64,000 nucleotides of DNA. Origin: JBOGNO01 sp050747245 (GTDB taxonomy: Bacteria > Acidobacteriota > Terriglobia > Acidiferrales > UBA7541). The notes under the pieces are model-generated. The model had not been told where the DNA came from. It saw nothing but the letters and a program-made list of their open reading frames with translations, and searched no databases. The stretch covers positions 1-64,000 of the forward strand of contig JBOGNO010000004.1 of the NCBI GenBank assembly GCA_050747245.1. The letters run 5' to 3'. Positions 18,824-29,020 of this stretch are shown one piece after another; positions within the stretch are counted from its first letter, which is position 1; every line of letters starts with the position of its first letter. The position numbers were made by a program, and so were the translations under genes.

Positions 18824-19024
18824 TTGCCTGTACTTCGGACCCGGGGAGAACGCTGCTCGCGGCCAGCCACGGATGGAATGTTTTGCAACGCGCATCAGCC
18901 TGGCGCGACCGGTAAGGTTTCGCGCACGGCGGTAAAGCGCGGAGCAGCGATGGTGGGTATTCTCGGCGCACTGTGGCCTTTGCTGGAAGACTTAGTGAAA
19001 GAAATGCTACGCCACCTGCGTTAG
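18824..19024 (+). CDS. Small Cys/His-motif protein, hypothetical
   Basis: A 66-residue frame starting with TTG preceded by GGGGAACAG. Residues 8-24 (GERCSRPATDGMFCNAH) resemble short zinc-knuckle-like sequences of the form GxxCxxPAxxGxxFCxxH. The C-terminal half (VGILGALWPLLEDLVKEMLRHL) is an amphipathic helix. It is divergent from the cyclase-domain gene, with 111 nt between start codons. Function is unknown; it could also be a fragment, as the first Cys expected for a zinc site is missing. Confidence 0.45.
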   Translation: MPVLRTRGERCSRPATDGMFCNAHQPGATGKVSRTAVKRGAAMVGILGALWPLLEDLVKEMLRHLR

Positions 19025-19046
19025 CTTCACCAATTCTCTTGAAAAT

Positions 19047-19496
19047 CTAAGGCGAAGGGGAATCCGCAAGGCCGGAGATGAAGATGGACCGAGAAGAATC
19101 ATCCACGTGGCTGAGATGGACCTCCACCACGGGCCAGTCGGTCGAGCAGGAGAGCTTTTCGGCCCACTCAACCAAGACAATCGAAGGCTCGCAGAAAATG
19201 TCATCGAGCCCGAGGGTTGCGAAATCGCGAGAATCAGCGACGCGATAAAGGTCCACATGATAAACGCGCGCTCCATTGCGATAGAGATGAACAAGCGTGA
19301 AGGTAGGGCTGGTGACTTCGTCTTCGCAAGCGGCACCCAGACCGCTTACGATTCCCTTTACCAACGTGGTCTTCCCTGCCCCGAGTTCGCCCGTGAGGCG
19401 AATGAGCACTGGAGCGCGCAGGTGGCGGCCGATTTTGCGGCCGCATTCGAGAGTTTCCTCCGCGGAATGCGTGATGATTTCTGAAGCGAGTAGCAT
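19047..19496 (-). CDS. tsaE: tRNA threonylcarbamoyladenosine biosynthesis ATPase TsaE
   Basis: 150 residues from ATG 19496, the usual TsaE length. The Walker A loop is GELGAGKTTLVKGI (about residues 36-49), followed by SPTFTLVHLY and the acidic DLYRV segment, then VEWAEKL. TsaE powers the TsaBD complex that makes t6A at position 37 of ANN-decoding tRNAs. The gene follows nnr by 5 nt, an arrangement common in bacteria, and is probably cotranscribed with it. A longer frame to 19640 overlaps nnr and is not needed. Confidence 0.93.
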   Translation of the reverse strand: MLLASEIITHSAEETLECGRKIGRHLRAPVLIRLTGELGAGKTTLVKGIVSGLGAACEDEVTSPTFTLVHLYRNGARVYHVDLYRVADSRDFATLGLDDIFCEPSIVLVEWAEKLSCSTDWPVVEVHLSHVDDSSRSIFISGLADSPSP

Positions 19497-19501
19497 TGAA
19501 T

Positions 19502-21091
19502 TTAGAAGCGAGCCAGGTCCGCGGAAAGCTGCGCGAGTGCGCGAGGCAGCGCGTGAATGATGTCCGAAGCGATCATGGGGGCCTCGCCGAATTCCGCAGA
19601 GGCCAAGTCTCCGGCCAAGCCATGCAAGTAAACACCGCAAGTCAAGGCGTCTGAAAAACGCGCCCCTCCCATTTGAGCGATCAAGCCAGCGAGCACGCCA
19701 GTGAGAACGTCACCGGTGCCAGCGGTAGCCATACCAGGATTGCCGGTAGAGTTGACCCACACTGAACCGTGCGGCTCTGCCAGCACGGATTGATTGCCCT
19801 TGAGTACGACAAATACATTCCATTCGGCGGCTGCGTGACGCGCAATTTCGATGCGCCGCTCCTGAACGTCCGAAGAAGAACATCCCAGGAGGCGCGCCAT
19901 CTCGCCGGGATGGGGTGTCAAGCAAATTAGTTTCGTCTGCCGGCGATTGAGCTCGCCCGCGCTGCCCGCAAAGGCGTTCAGGCCATCGGCGTCGAGGACG
20001 ACGGGAAGGGCGCTACCGGTGACGACTGTGCGGGCGAATCGCTGCGTTTCGGAGTGCGTGCCAAGTCCCGGGCCGACGGCGAGAACGCTCTTCCCCTGCT
20101 GCAAGGAGGACCAGCGGTTGATTTCCAAAGCGCGGAGGCTGATGCCACCGGAATCCGTGGCTGGAAGAAGAGCGGTCATCAGTTCGGGAACTTGTGAGGC
20201 GACGGCCAACAGCGCGAACTCCGAGGTGGCAACGGTGACGAGGCCCGCTCCGACGCGAAGCGCCGCCCAGCCAGAAAGCACTGCAGCTCCAGCCTTGCCA
20301 AGGGAACCCGCCGCAACGAGAACGTGACCGTAATCGCCCTTGTGACCGGCCGCTTTGCGTCGCCGGGGCAACTTGCGGATTTCCATCGGCTCCAACCAGC
20401 GAATCCCCTCATCGCCTGTCTCTTCGATCAACTCCCATGGAGAACCGATGGATTCAACGAAAAGACGGCCGACTCGCTCTGAAGCGGGGGCCAGCAGCTG
20501 CCCGATCTTTGGCGCTGTGAATGTGATCGTGAAATCGGCCTCAATGGCGGGCCCGTTCATTTCTCCTTTGTTGGAAGAAAGGCCGGAGGGGATATCCACG
20601 CTTAGGACGACGGAATCGGAGGAGTGCTGATTGACAGCCGAAATGACCTTGGCGAGGAGACCCTCCACGGGGCCGCGAAGACCCGTGCCGAGTAGCGCAT
20701 CCACGATGATGTACGCAGAATTAAGGATGGACTGAGCTTCGAGCCATTCGGGCTCGCTTGTCACGCTGCGAAGAGCGCCACCTTCGGTTTGCCAGCGCCG
20801 TAAGTTTGTGGCGGCGTCGCCGCGGAGCTCATCGAGGCGTGCGAGGAGGAAGACAGCCGGCTGTGCTCCCATTTCGCGCAATTTCCGGGCGATGACCAGA
20901 CCATCTCCTCCGTTGTTTCCCTTCCCACACAGAACGATGATGTTACGGTGAACGACGGGAGAAAACCGGCTGGCTACGAATTCGGCGAAGCGAGTTCCGG
21001 CGTTCTCCATCAACTGCAGGCTCGGAATGCCGAACCTCTCCGTGGTGAGCAAATCTACCTGCTTCATCTGTTCTGCGGTTAGAACTTTCAT
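19502..21091 (-). CDS. nnr: Bifunctional NAD(P)H-hydrate epimerase/dehydratase
   Basis: 529 residues. The N-terminal half (1-215) is the YjeF_N epimerase with VLCGKGNNGGDGLVIAR and VDALLGTGLRGPV. The C-terminal half (about 235-525) is the ADP/ATP-dependent dehydratase with HKGDYGHVLVAAGS, LTPHPGEMARLLG and GTGDVLTGVLAGL. Together they repair hydrated NADH and NADPH. Starts at ATG with GGAG about 11 nt upstream. Its stop is 5 nt before tsaE. Confidence 0.95.
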   Translation of the reverse strand: MKVLTAEQMKQVDLLTTERFGIPSLQLMENAGTRFAEFVASRFSPVVHRNIIVLCGKGNNGGDGLVIARKLREMGAQPAVFLLARLDELRGDAATNLRRWQTEGGALRSVTSEPEWLEAQSILNSAYIIVDALLGTGLRGPVEGLLAKVISAVNQHSSDSVVLSVDIPSGLSSNKGEMNGPAIEADFTITFTAPKIGQLLAPASERVGRLFVESIGSPWELIEETGDEGIRWLEPMEIRKLPRRRKAAGHKGDYGHVLVAAGSLGKAGAAVLSGWAALRVGAGLVTVATSEFALLAVASQVPELMTALLPATDSGGISLRALEINRWSSLQQGKSVLAVGPGLGTHSETQRFARTVVTGSALPVVLDADGLNAFAGSAGELNRRQTKLICLTPHPGEMARLLGCSSSDVQERRIEIARHAAAEWNVFVVLKGNQSVLAEPHGSVWVNSTGNPGMATAGTGDVLTGVLAGLIAQMGGARFSDALTCGVYLHGLAGDLASAEFGEAPMIASDIIHALPRALAQLSADLARF

Positions 21092-21165
21092 TCAAACATC
21101 CGCTCCGGAATCGAGCCATGGCGAATTATCAGATCACAACCAAACTGTAATCCGTTCCGCCTGAC

Positions 21166-23184
21166 TCAATTCATGCGGGCAACGATTACAGTCATGTCGT
21201 CGGCTTGCTCCTGTGTACCAGCCCATTGTTCGACGGCATCGAGCACATTTTCCGCCAAGACTTTGGGCGGGCGGTCACGATGCCGCAGCGCCTCCTGCAC
21301 CAGGCGGTCCGTGCCAAATTCCTCGCCGTAGACGTTTTCGGGCTCCGTCAAGCCATCACTAAAAGCCACCAGGACGCCGCCGGGATCAATGTGAATGATA
21401 CCCTGCTGATACGGACAGTCGTCAAAAAGTCCCACGACAGTTCCGCCCTCATCGAGCTTCCGCGCTTGATCGCCCAAAATATAAAAGGGCGCGACATGGC
21501 CGGCGTTCGTGTAGGAAAGCGTGTGGGAGGCCGTGTCGTATACGGAGTAAAACAGAGTCGCGTAGCGATCATCCGAAGTATTGTAGAAGAGGTGGCGATT
21601 TAACCGGGAGACCAGCTCTGCTGTGCTCAACTGACCGTCGAGAAGAGCCTGGCTGCGCAAAGCGGCCTGAAGACTGGCCATGAGCAGAGCCGCAGAAATA
21701 CCCTTGCCGCTGATATCCGCGATCACGAGGCCGAGCCGGGATGAGCCCAGAGGAATAAAATCGTAATAGTCCCCGCTCACCATGCGGGCGGGGCGGCAGA
21801 TGGCAGCCACGTCCACGCCCGGTATTGTCGGGAGCCGCTGGGGGAAAAGCTGCTCCTGTACCTCGCGAGCGATGGAGATTTCATTCTCGAGCTTCTGCCG
21901 CTGGCGCTGCTCTTCGATCAGCTCGCTAATCGAACTGGTCATGGCGTTGAATGACTCCGCAAGGACACCCAGCTGGTCGCGGCGTTCGACACGCACGCGA
22001 TGGCCGAAATCGCCACGGCGAATGTGTCCCGTCGCGTTATACAAATCATCCACAGCGTGCGTGATCGTGCGCGTCAGGATGACTCCGGTGACCAGAGCCG
22101 CACCTTCGATCAAAAAGAAAATGATCCCAATCAGCGCGAGGAGAACCACAAGCGAGTCGCTGAAGGCTCCTAGAGAAGTGAAGAGGCGGTGATTCAATTG
22201 AGAAGAACGAACGGAAAAAGAAGCTAGGACGGGCATCTGAATTTCAGCGCCGGAATCGGGGTCTAGGGCAACTGCCTCGAGCGTCGATGCGCCGTCGACC
22301 TGAATGTCGTACCATCTCGCTTTTGGCCGACTGGCCCGACGACGGCTGGTGATTGTTTCCGCGGGGAGCATGCGACGTCCTTCGATGTCGAATGCTGCGG
22401 GTTGCGGAAGATCGTTGCGAGCCAATCGCAGTGTGGTGAGCTGAACGGGGCCCAGCTCAGACGTGAGCCCATCCAGGATTTCCGAACTCAGCGGTGCAGC
22501 CACGGAGATAACGATCTGGCGCACTCCTAATTGGCGTTTGGCAATCCCTCGCAGCCAAAGCCTATCCTTCACCTGCACCATGCCGGCAAAATGAACGCTC
22601 CCGGGGCCGGCGATGCGCTGGAGCAGCGCATCATCCGGGAGGATTTCGGCCACCATCCCGGGAACATCGGCGCGCTCCGCGCGAAGCAACGCGACGATGC
22701 TGGGGTGAGAAAGAAGAGTGCGAGGATCCGCGGCGGCATTCGGGAAGGGATCGTTGAGAACCGCCTCCGCAATCGATTCGGTAGCCTCCGAAACCTCGGT
22801 GATTTTTTCCTGGATGTCGTCGTTCAGCAAGTGAGCGCCGAGTTGAAGGTAAGTCAGGTAGCTCGAAACCGCGACCATGATGATCAGGAGCACTACAGGC
22901 ACAACTGCGATAAAAATGTAGGCCACAATCAAACGATTCCGCAGACTCCAGAGCAGAGTGCGCTGCAACCAGGGGAGCAGCCGCACGAAGAAGTAAGCGA
23001 GCGTAAGAAAAAAAAGGAACGTCAACGCTCCCGAAAAGGGAGGATTCCCGCCCATGGCGCGCAGGATTCGATTCAGCAGATAAAAAAGAAACAACCCCAC
23101 GCCAATTCGGTCGAGCTGCGACATCCGCCGCCAGAAAGCGCGCATGCGATGGAAACTCCGCGAGGCCATAGCGAGGCAGGACAC
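21166..23184 (-). CDS. Membrane-bound HAMP/PP2C-type (RsbU-like) phosphatase
   Basis: Up to 672 residues; GTG 23184 or ATG 23169 may be the start. Three or four hydrophobic segments lie in the first 370 residues (about 30-70, 85-110 and 345-370), flanking an extracytoplasmic sensor region. A HAMP linker follows (ITHAVDDLYNATGHIRRGDF...RDQLGVLAESFNAM), then a coiled coil and a SpoIIE/PP2C domain with GDYYDF, IADISGKGISAALLMA, YTNAGH and FSDGLTE. Such enzymes dephosphorylate anti-anti-sigma factors in partner-switching systems. No anti-sigma or STAS gene is adjacent, so the target is unknown. Confidence 0.9.
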   Translation of the reverse strand: MSCLAMASRSFHRMRAFWRRMSQLDRIGVGLFLFYLLNRILRAMGGNPPFSGALTFLFFLTLAYFFVRLLPWLQRTLLWSLRNRLIVAYIFIAVVPVVLLIIMVAVSSYLTYLQLGAHLLNDDIQEKITEVSEATESIAEAVLNDPFPNAAADPRTLLSHPSIVALLRAERADVPGMVAEILPDDALLQRIAGPGSVHFAGMVQVKDRLWLRGIAKRQLGVRQIVISVAAPLSSEILDGLTSELGPVQLTTLRLARNDLPQPAAFDIEGRRMLPAETITSRRRASRPKARWYDIQVDGASTLEAVALDPDSGAEIQMPVLASFSVRSSQLNHRLFTSLGAFSDSLVVLLALIGIIFFLIEGAALVTGVILTRTITHAVDDLYNATGHIRRGDFGHRVRVERRDQLGVLAESFNAMTSSISELIEEQRQRQKLENEISIAREVQEQLFPQRLPTIPGVDVAAICRPARMVSGDYYDFIPLGSSRLGLVIADISGKGISAALLMASLQAALRSQALLDGQLSTAELVSRLNRHLFYNTSDDRYATLFYSVYDTASHTLSYTNAGHVAPFYILGDQARKLDEGGTVVGLFDDCPYQQGIIHIDPGGVLVAFSDGLTEPENVYGEEFGTDRLVQEALRHRDRPPKVLAENVLDAVEQWAGTQEQADDMTVIVARMN

Positions 23185-23232
23185 CGGCTGAGCCAGGAGC
23201 CCGCAATTTACAAGTGAACAGGAAATCGGACT

Positions 23233-24825
23233 TCAGCGCAAGTTAGGATTCTGAACTTTGCTGTGACGCCGACTATAAAAAAAGTAGATGAACATGCCGA
23301 TGATGAGCCAAACGATCAAGCGCAGCCAATTGATCCACCCGAGTTTGTACATCATGTAACTATTGAATAGGATTCCGAGCACTGGAACAAACGGAACCCA
23401 AGGAGTGCGGAAAGGCCGCGCCTGTCCGGGATTAGTCTTGCGCAGAAAAAGCACAGCCAAGCAAACTATGACAAAAGCAAGCAGCGTGCCTATGTTCACC
23501 ATCTTACCGATGTCGTCGATGGGCAGGAGGCTGCCAACGATGGCGGCGAGGAACCCGACGAGTATCGTATTTTTATAAGGAGTGCGGAATTTGGGATGGA
23601 TGGCGGCGAAAAACTTACGCGGAAGGAGGCCGTCGTTGGCCATCGAGTAGAGGACCCGTGTCTGGCCCAGTAGCATGACCAGCATAACGCTGGTGAGACC
23701 GGCGAGGGCGCCCGCGGTGATCAGATACGAAGCCTTGGTCAGCCCGCGGTCCAAGAAAGCGACGGCAAGCGGAGCTTCGATATTGATTTCTTTCCACGGA
23801 ACCATTCCGGTGAGGACGGCTGCGACGAGAATGTAGAGGATTGTGCATACCAGGAGAGAGGCAATAATTCCGATCGGGAGATCGCGCTGGGGATTCTTGG
23901 CCTCCTGAGCGGTGGTGGAAACCGCGTCGAACCCGATATAGGCGAAAAAGATGTAAGCAGCTCCAGCCCCGATTCCCGAAAATCCCATGGGAGCGAAAGT
24001 AGACCAGTCGTGGCCCCAGTTATTGGGATGCACATACTTGAGACCGAGAAGGATAATAAAGAGCACCACGGAAACTTTGATAATCACGATCGTGGCGTTG
24101 AATGTGGCACTTTCCTTAATCCCGACAACGAGTATTGCGGTAATGAAGAGTGCAATGCAGAAAGCCGGGAGATTGAAACCAATCTCGATGCCGAACAAAT
24201 GCGGCGCACCAACCAGGTCGTGGGCTCTCTGCACCAATTCGGGCGATTGCGCGGAAATAATGTCACCCACTTTCGCAAGGAACGCCTGTGTACCTTCAAC
24301 CAGATTCGCATTCGCTGAATGGGCCATCTGCCGCGCGACGATATTCTCCGCAGTGCGCAGGGAGGTCCAGTGGTCATAGGCAAGCCACAGAGGCATCCTC
24401 AAATGGAAGATGTTGAGGAACTCGATGAAATGGTTTGACCAGCCGGAAGAAACGGTGCTCGCACCCATGGCGTACTCAAGCGTCAAATCCCATCCGATGA
24501 TCCAGGCGAAGATTTCGCCGAGCGCGGCGTAGGCGTAGGTGTAAGCGCTTCCAGCCAGCGGGATCATGGCAGCAAATTCGGCGTAGCACAGCCCGGCGAA
24601 GGCGCAACCCAATCCGGAAATGACGAAGGAAAGCGTCAAGCCTGGTCCGGCATAGTGCGCCCCAAGACCTGAAAGCACAAAGATGCCCGCACCGATGATC
24701 GCTCCGATCCCGAGCGCAGTCAGCGAGACGGGGCCAAGCGTGCGCTTGAGCGTATGCTCGCCAGTTTCCTTGGCCTCGTGAAGCAGCCAATCCATCGGCT
24801 TTTTCTTCAGCAGCGGGTTGCCCAT
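23233..24825 (-). CDS. APC-superfamily amino acid permease (cationic amino acid type)
   Basis: 530 residues from ATG 24825, which has GGAGGA 8 nt upstream. About twelve to fourteen hydrophobic helices begin with GIGAIIGAGIFVLSGLGAHYAGPG, the substrate-binding glycine loop of APC transporters. EFAAMIPLAGSAYTYAYAALGE, FFAYIGFDAVSTTAQEAKNPQRDLP and the C-terminal extra helices fit the CAT/YfnA-type subfamily. A loop of about 65 residues between early helices is longer than usual. It probably imports amino acids by proton symport; substrate is not determined. Confidence 0.9.
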   Translation of the reverse strand: MGNPLLKKKPMDWLLHEAKETGEHTLKRTLGPVSLTALGIGAIIGAGIFVLSGLGAHYAGPGLTLSFVISGLGCAFAGLCYAEFAAMIPLAGSAYTYAYAALGEIFAWIIGWDLTLEYAMGASTVSSGWSNHFIEFLNIFHLRMPLWLAYDHWTSLRTAENIVARQMAHSANANLVEGTQAFLAKVGDIISAQSPELVQRAHDLVGAPHLFGIEIGFNLPAFCIALFITAILVVGIKESATFNATIVIIKVSVVLFIILLGLKYVHPNNWGHDWSTFAPMGFSGIGAGAAYIFFAYIGFDAVSTTAQEAKNPQRDLPIGIIASLLVCTILYILVAAVLTGMVPWKEINIEAPLAVAFLDRGLTKASYLITAGALAGLTSVMLVMLLGQTRVLYSMANDGLLPRKFFAAIHPKFRTPYKNTILVGFLAAIVGSLLPIDDIGKMVNIGTLLAFVIVCLAVLFLRKTNPGQARPFRTPWVPFVPVLGILFNSYMMYKLGWINWLRLIVWLIIGMFIYFFYSRRHSKVQNPNLR

Positions 24826-24873
24826 TCGCGATATTCCTCCTCTGAAGGAACTGCTCCCCACTTAGGCAAAATC

Positions 24874-26421
24874 TTAAGACGTCGGACTATCTGCGACAGA
24901 CTTCCCAGCCCACTTCCACAGCCAGAACACCGGTACGCCGAGAAGCACGATGATCAGCCCCGGCCAAGTGTATTGAGGTTTATACCGCAACAACTGTATT
25001 TCAAGAAACACGGCCATCACTAAATAGAGCGCCGGAAGATAAGGATAGCCGAAGGCGCGATAGGGGCGTTCCATCTCCGGACGTTTCCAGCGCAGGACGA
25101 ACAGTCCGAAAAGCGTGAGGATGTAGAAAATCATGACAGCGAAAATCAGAAAATCAAGCAGTTGGTTGTAAGTCCCCGAAAGACACAGCAAGCTCGCCCA
25201 GATGCATTGAACGAGGAGCGCCATCCCAGGGGTGTGGCGGCGGTTCACGGTGCCCACCGATTTGAAGAAGAGCCCATCTTTCGCCATGGCGTAATAAATT
25301 CGCGCGCCGGCGAGGATCAGGCCGTTCGCGCAACCGAAAGTGGAGATGAGAATCGCCGCGGCCATGACAACCGCCCCAGCGGGGCCGAAAACAACCTGGG
25401 CCGCAGCTGTGCCGACCCGCCCTTCCGCGGCAAACTGAATACCTCGCGCGAGTGGCGTTGCTCCATGGGGATCCCCCGCGAGGGGAAGGATTCGCAGATA
25501 GGCAATGTTCGCGAGAACGTAAAGTAAAATCACGATTCCAGTGCCAAGAGCAAGCGAGAGGGGTAAGTTGCGGCTCGGCTTTTTCACTTCGGCGGCCGTG
25601 AAGGTGATGTTGTTCCACGCGTCGGAAGAAAACAGAGCACCCACTAGCGCCACGCCGACCAGTGTGATCGTGCTGATCCACCAGGTATTCACACCCGGAG
25701 GATAGCCATGCGTTGTCGACAGGCCGGCGTTGCGCCAGAAGTTTGTGAAGTTCGCAGCGCGCACTTCCGCGGAAGAGAAAAAAAGTCCGAGCAAAACCAG
25801 GCCAGCGAGGGCGCCCGTCTTCGTCACCGTGAAAACATTTTGCACCAGCGCGCCGAGGTGCAACCCTCGAGTATTAATCCACGTCAGAACGATGATACAC
25901 AGGATGGCCAGCAGATTTTGCGTGTTCAGTCCGACGTTATATGGCCCGAGCGCGCCGAACCAGAGCTTCCACGGGCCGAATGTGCCAAATTTCAGAATCC
26001 AGGACGAGGCCGAAAACCAAGGAACCATGACACCCATGAATTTCGCGAAGGCGATCGCCACGGCCGCGATCGTGGCGGTCTGAATCACGAGGAGCATGGT
26101 CCAGCCGTAGAGAAAGCCCCAAAGAGGTCCGAGCGATTCGCGGAGGTAAACGTACTGACCGCCGGCGCGAGGCATAGCAGCGGCAAGTTCGCCGTAGCTA
26201 AGCGCACCGATCAGCGTCATGACGCCGGAAACTATCCAAACGACCAAAAGAAGACCGGGACTCTGAACCTGGCTGGCGATGTCCTGAGAAACGATGAAGA
26301 TGCCGGAACCAATCATCGAACCGATGACAATCATGGTGGAGCTGAAGAGGCCCAGACCCTGAACCAGCTCGGCGGATACGCCCGAGGAGGAGTCGTTCGC
26401 GTTGGTGAGGGTGTCGGTCAT
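24874..26421 (-). CDS. APC-superfamily amino acid permease (LAT-like)
   Basis: 515 residues from ATG 26421. The first helix carries IVIGSMIGSGIFIVSQDIA and the second the AMPRAGGQYVYLRESLGP signature of the APC family; about twelve helices follow, with FSSDAWNNITFTAAEVKKPSRNLP. It is only distantly similar to the next gene, so the pair is not a recent duplication. It starts one base after the thiE stop, which indicates cotranscription with thiE, accC and accB. A link to substrate is not visible. Confidence 0.9.
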   Translation of the reverse strand: MTDTLTNANDSSSGVSAELVQGLGLFSSTMIVIGSMIGSGIFIVSQDIASQVQSPGLLLVVWIVSGVMTLIGALSYGELAAAMPRAGGQYVYLRESLGPLWGFLYGWTMLLVIQTATIAAVAIAFAKFMGVMVPWFSASSWILKFGTFGPWKLWFGALGPYNVGLNTQNLLAILCIIVLTWINTRGLHLGALVQNVFTVTKTGALAGLVLLGLFFSSAEVRAANFTNFWRNAGLSTTHGYPPGVNTWWISTITLVGVALVGALFSSDAWNNITFTAAEVKKPSRNLPLSLALGTGIVILLYVLANIAYLRILPLAGDPHGATPLARGIQFAAEGRVGTAAAQVVFGPAGAVVMAAAILISTFGCANGLILAGARIYYAMAKDGLFFKSVGTVNRRHTPGMALLVQCIWASLLCLSGTYNQLLDFLIFAVMIFYILTLFGLFVLRWKRPEMERPYRAFGYPYLPALYLVMAVFLEIQLLRYKPQYTWPGLIIVLLGVPVFWLWKWAGKSVADSPTS

Positions 26422-26422
26422 C

Positions 26423-27061
26423 TTACGCAGTTCCTGCGCGGGGGAGATTTTTCTCCGCGATGTGAAAATAGGCTTTAGCTTGATCGCCCGGATTCGCAGC
26501 GTTGCACAAATCGGAGGCGACGGCGACGGAATCGGCTCCGGCACCGTAAACATCAGCGGCGGTGGCGAGAGTGATGCCGCCAATGGCGACGAGTGGCTTC
26601 CGCGTCAGGGCACGAGCTTGCGCGATAAACTCCAGACCAACCTCCGGACCGGAGTTTTCCTTCGTACGCGTCGGGAAAATTGGGCCGACGGCGATGTAAT
26701 CCGCCGAGGTCGCATTAGCATCGCGCACTTGATCAAGAGAGTGCGTGGAAATTCCGACCCAGCAGGACTCATCGAGGATGGCACGAGCGTCCTGAACTCC
26801 CAGGTCTTCTTGCCCAAGATGCACGCCTTGGGCGCGAGAAAGGGTACAAACGTCCGGGCGATCATTGACGATGAATCGAACGCCGCGCGGGTGCAGATGT
26901 GAGACGAGCGCTGTGGAAATTTCGAGCAAGCGGCGCGAGGAAATCTCTTTGTTGCGGTATTGGATGAGCTCGACTCCGGCTTCAGCCAGGATTCCGGCGA
27001 ACGTCAGCTCCGATGTCCTGAGCGAACGGGAATTCATTATGGCATAGAGAGGAGGAAACAC
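26423..27061 (-). CDS. thiE: Thiamine-phosphate synthase
   Basis: 212 residues starting at GTG with AAAGGA upstream. PPLYAIMN, QYRNKEI, RFIVNDRPDV, GVHLGQEDLG, VGPIFPTRTKE and AIGGI are the ordered TIM-barrel motifs of ThiE, which couples HMP-PP and THZ-P to thiamin phosphate. The usual third-position pattern LYAITD is changed to LYAIMN. No thi-box (TPP riboswitch) was seen in the 15-nt gap behind accC, so expression follows the upstream operon. Confidence 0.92.
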   Translation of the reverse strand: MFPPLYAIMNSRSLRTSELTFAGILAEAGVELIQYRNKEISSRRLLEISTALVSHLHPRGVRFIVNDRPDVCTLSRAQGVHLGQEDLGVQDARAILDESCWVGISTHSLDQVRDANATSADYIAVGPIFPTRTKENSGPEVGLEFIAQARALTRKPLVAIGGITLATAADVYGAGADSVAVASDLCNAANPGDQAKAYFHIAEKNLPRAGTA

Positions 27062-27076
27062 AGATTTCCTTTCCAG

Positions 27077-28426
<1,350 letters not shown>

Positions 28427-28453
28427 GGGCACGGAGAGGAGAGCGCCGCCGCT

Positions 28454-28990
28454 CTATTTCCCGCGCTTCGCCAAGATGCCGAAGAGCGGTTCGCCGTATT
28501 CGACTGGGTGGCCATTCTCGACGAAGATGCGCACTACCTTGCCGTCGGTATCGGATTCAATTTCGTTCATTAGTTTCATGGCCTCAATGATGCAGAGCAC
28601 CTGACCCGTCTTCACCTCGTCCCCAATCTTCACGAAGGCCTCGGCGTCCGGGCTCGGCGAAGCATAAAGCGTTCCCACGATGGGCGACTTGACGACATGC
28701 AATCCATCGGCATGTGCGGGTTCATCTGCAACTTCTCTCGAGGAGGAGGCCCCCGCACTAGCCGGCACTCCCGCAGGGGGAGCATAAACGGCCCTGCGAT
28801 CTGCCGCAGGGTGGGAGGTAATTGAAACTTGCGCGGCGGGCTTTTTCAGACGGATGTGAAGATTTCCGCGCTCGTATTCGCACTCCTCAAGGCCGTGCTT
28901 CTCCATGAATTCCAGCAGGCGTTCTACTTCCTGCAGATCCACGTGGGCGTTAAGGGAGAGATCGTGGTTCGTTTTCTTGGAATCACTCAT
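28454..28990 (-). CDS. accB: Biotin carboxyl carrier protein of acetyl-CoA carboxylase
   Basis: 178 residues. The N-terminal 55 residues form the AccC-interaction segment (VDLQEVERLLEFMEKHGLEE). An Ala/Pro linker of about 40 residues follows, then the biotinyl domain with the modified Lys in EAMKLMNEI (about residue 143) and the VENGHPVEYGEPLFGI end. It sits directly upstream of accC. The gap to the M24 peptidase gene is 30 nt. Confidence 0.96.
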   Translation of the reverse strand: MSDSKKTNHDLSLNAHVDLQEVERLLEFMEKHGLEECEYERGNLHIRLKKPAAQVSITSHPAADRRAVYAPPAGVPASAGASSSREVADEPAHADGLHVVKSPIVGTLYASPSPDAEAFVKIGDEVKTGQVLCIIEAMKLMNEIESDTDGKVVRIFVENGHPVEYGEPLFGILAKRGK

Positions 28991-29020
28991 TGGAGAGTTA
29001 ACTTTCGCACGGCGCCATTA

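Noticed and set aside
23233..26421. Two APC permeases as a recent tandem duplication
   Set aside because: They share only the family motifs and differ in loop lengths and helix sequences, so they are distant paralogues.
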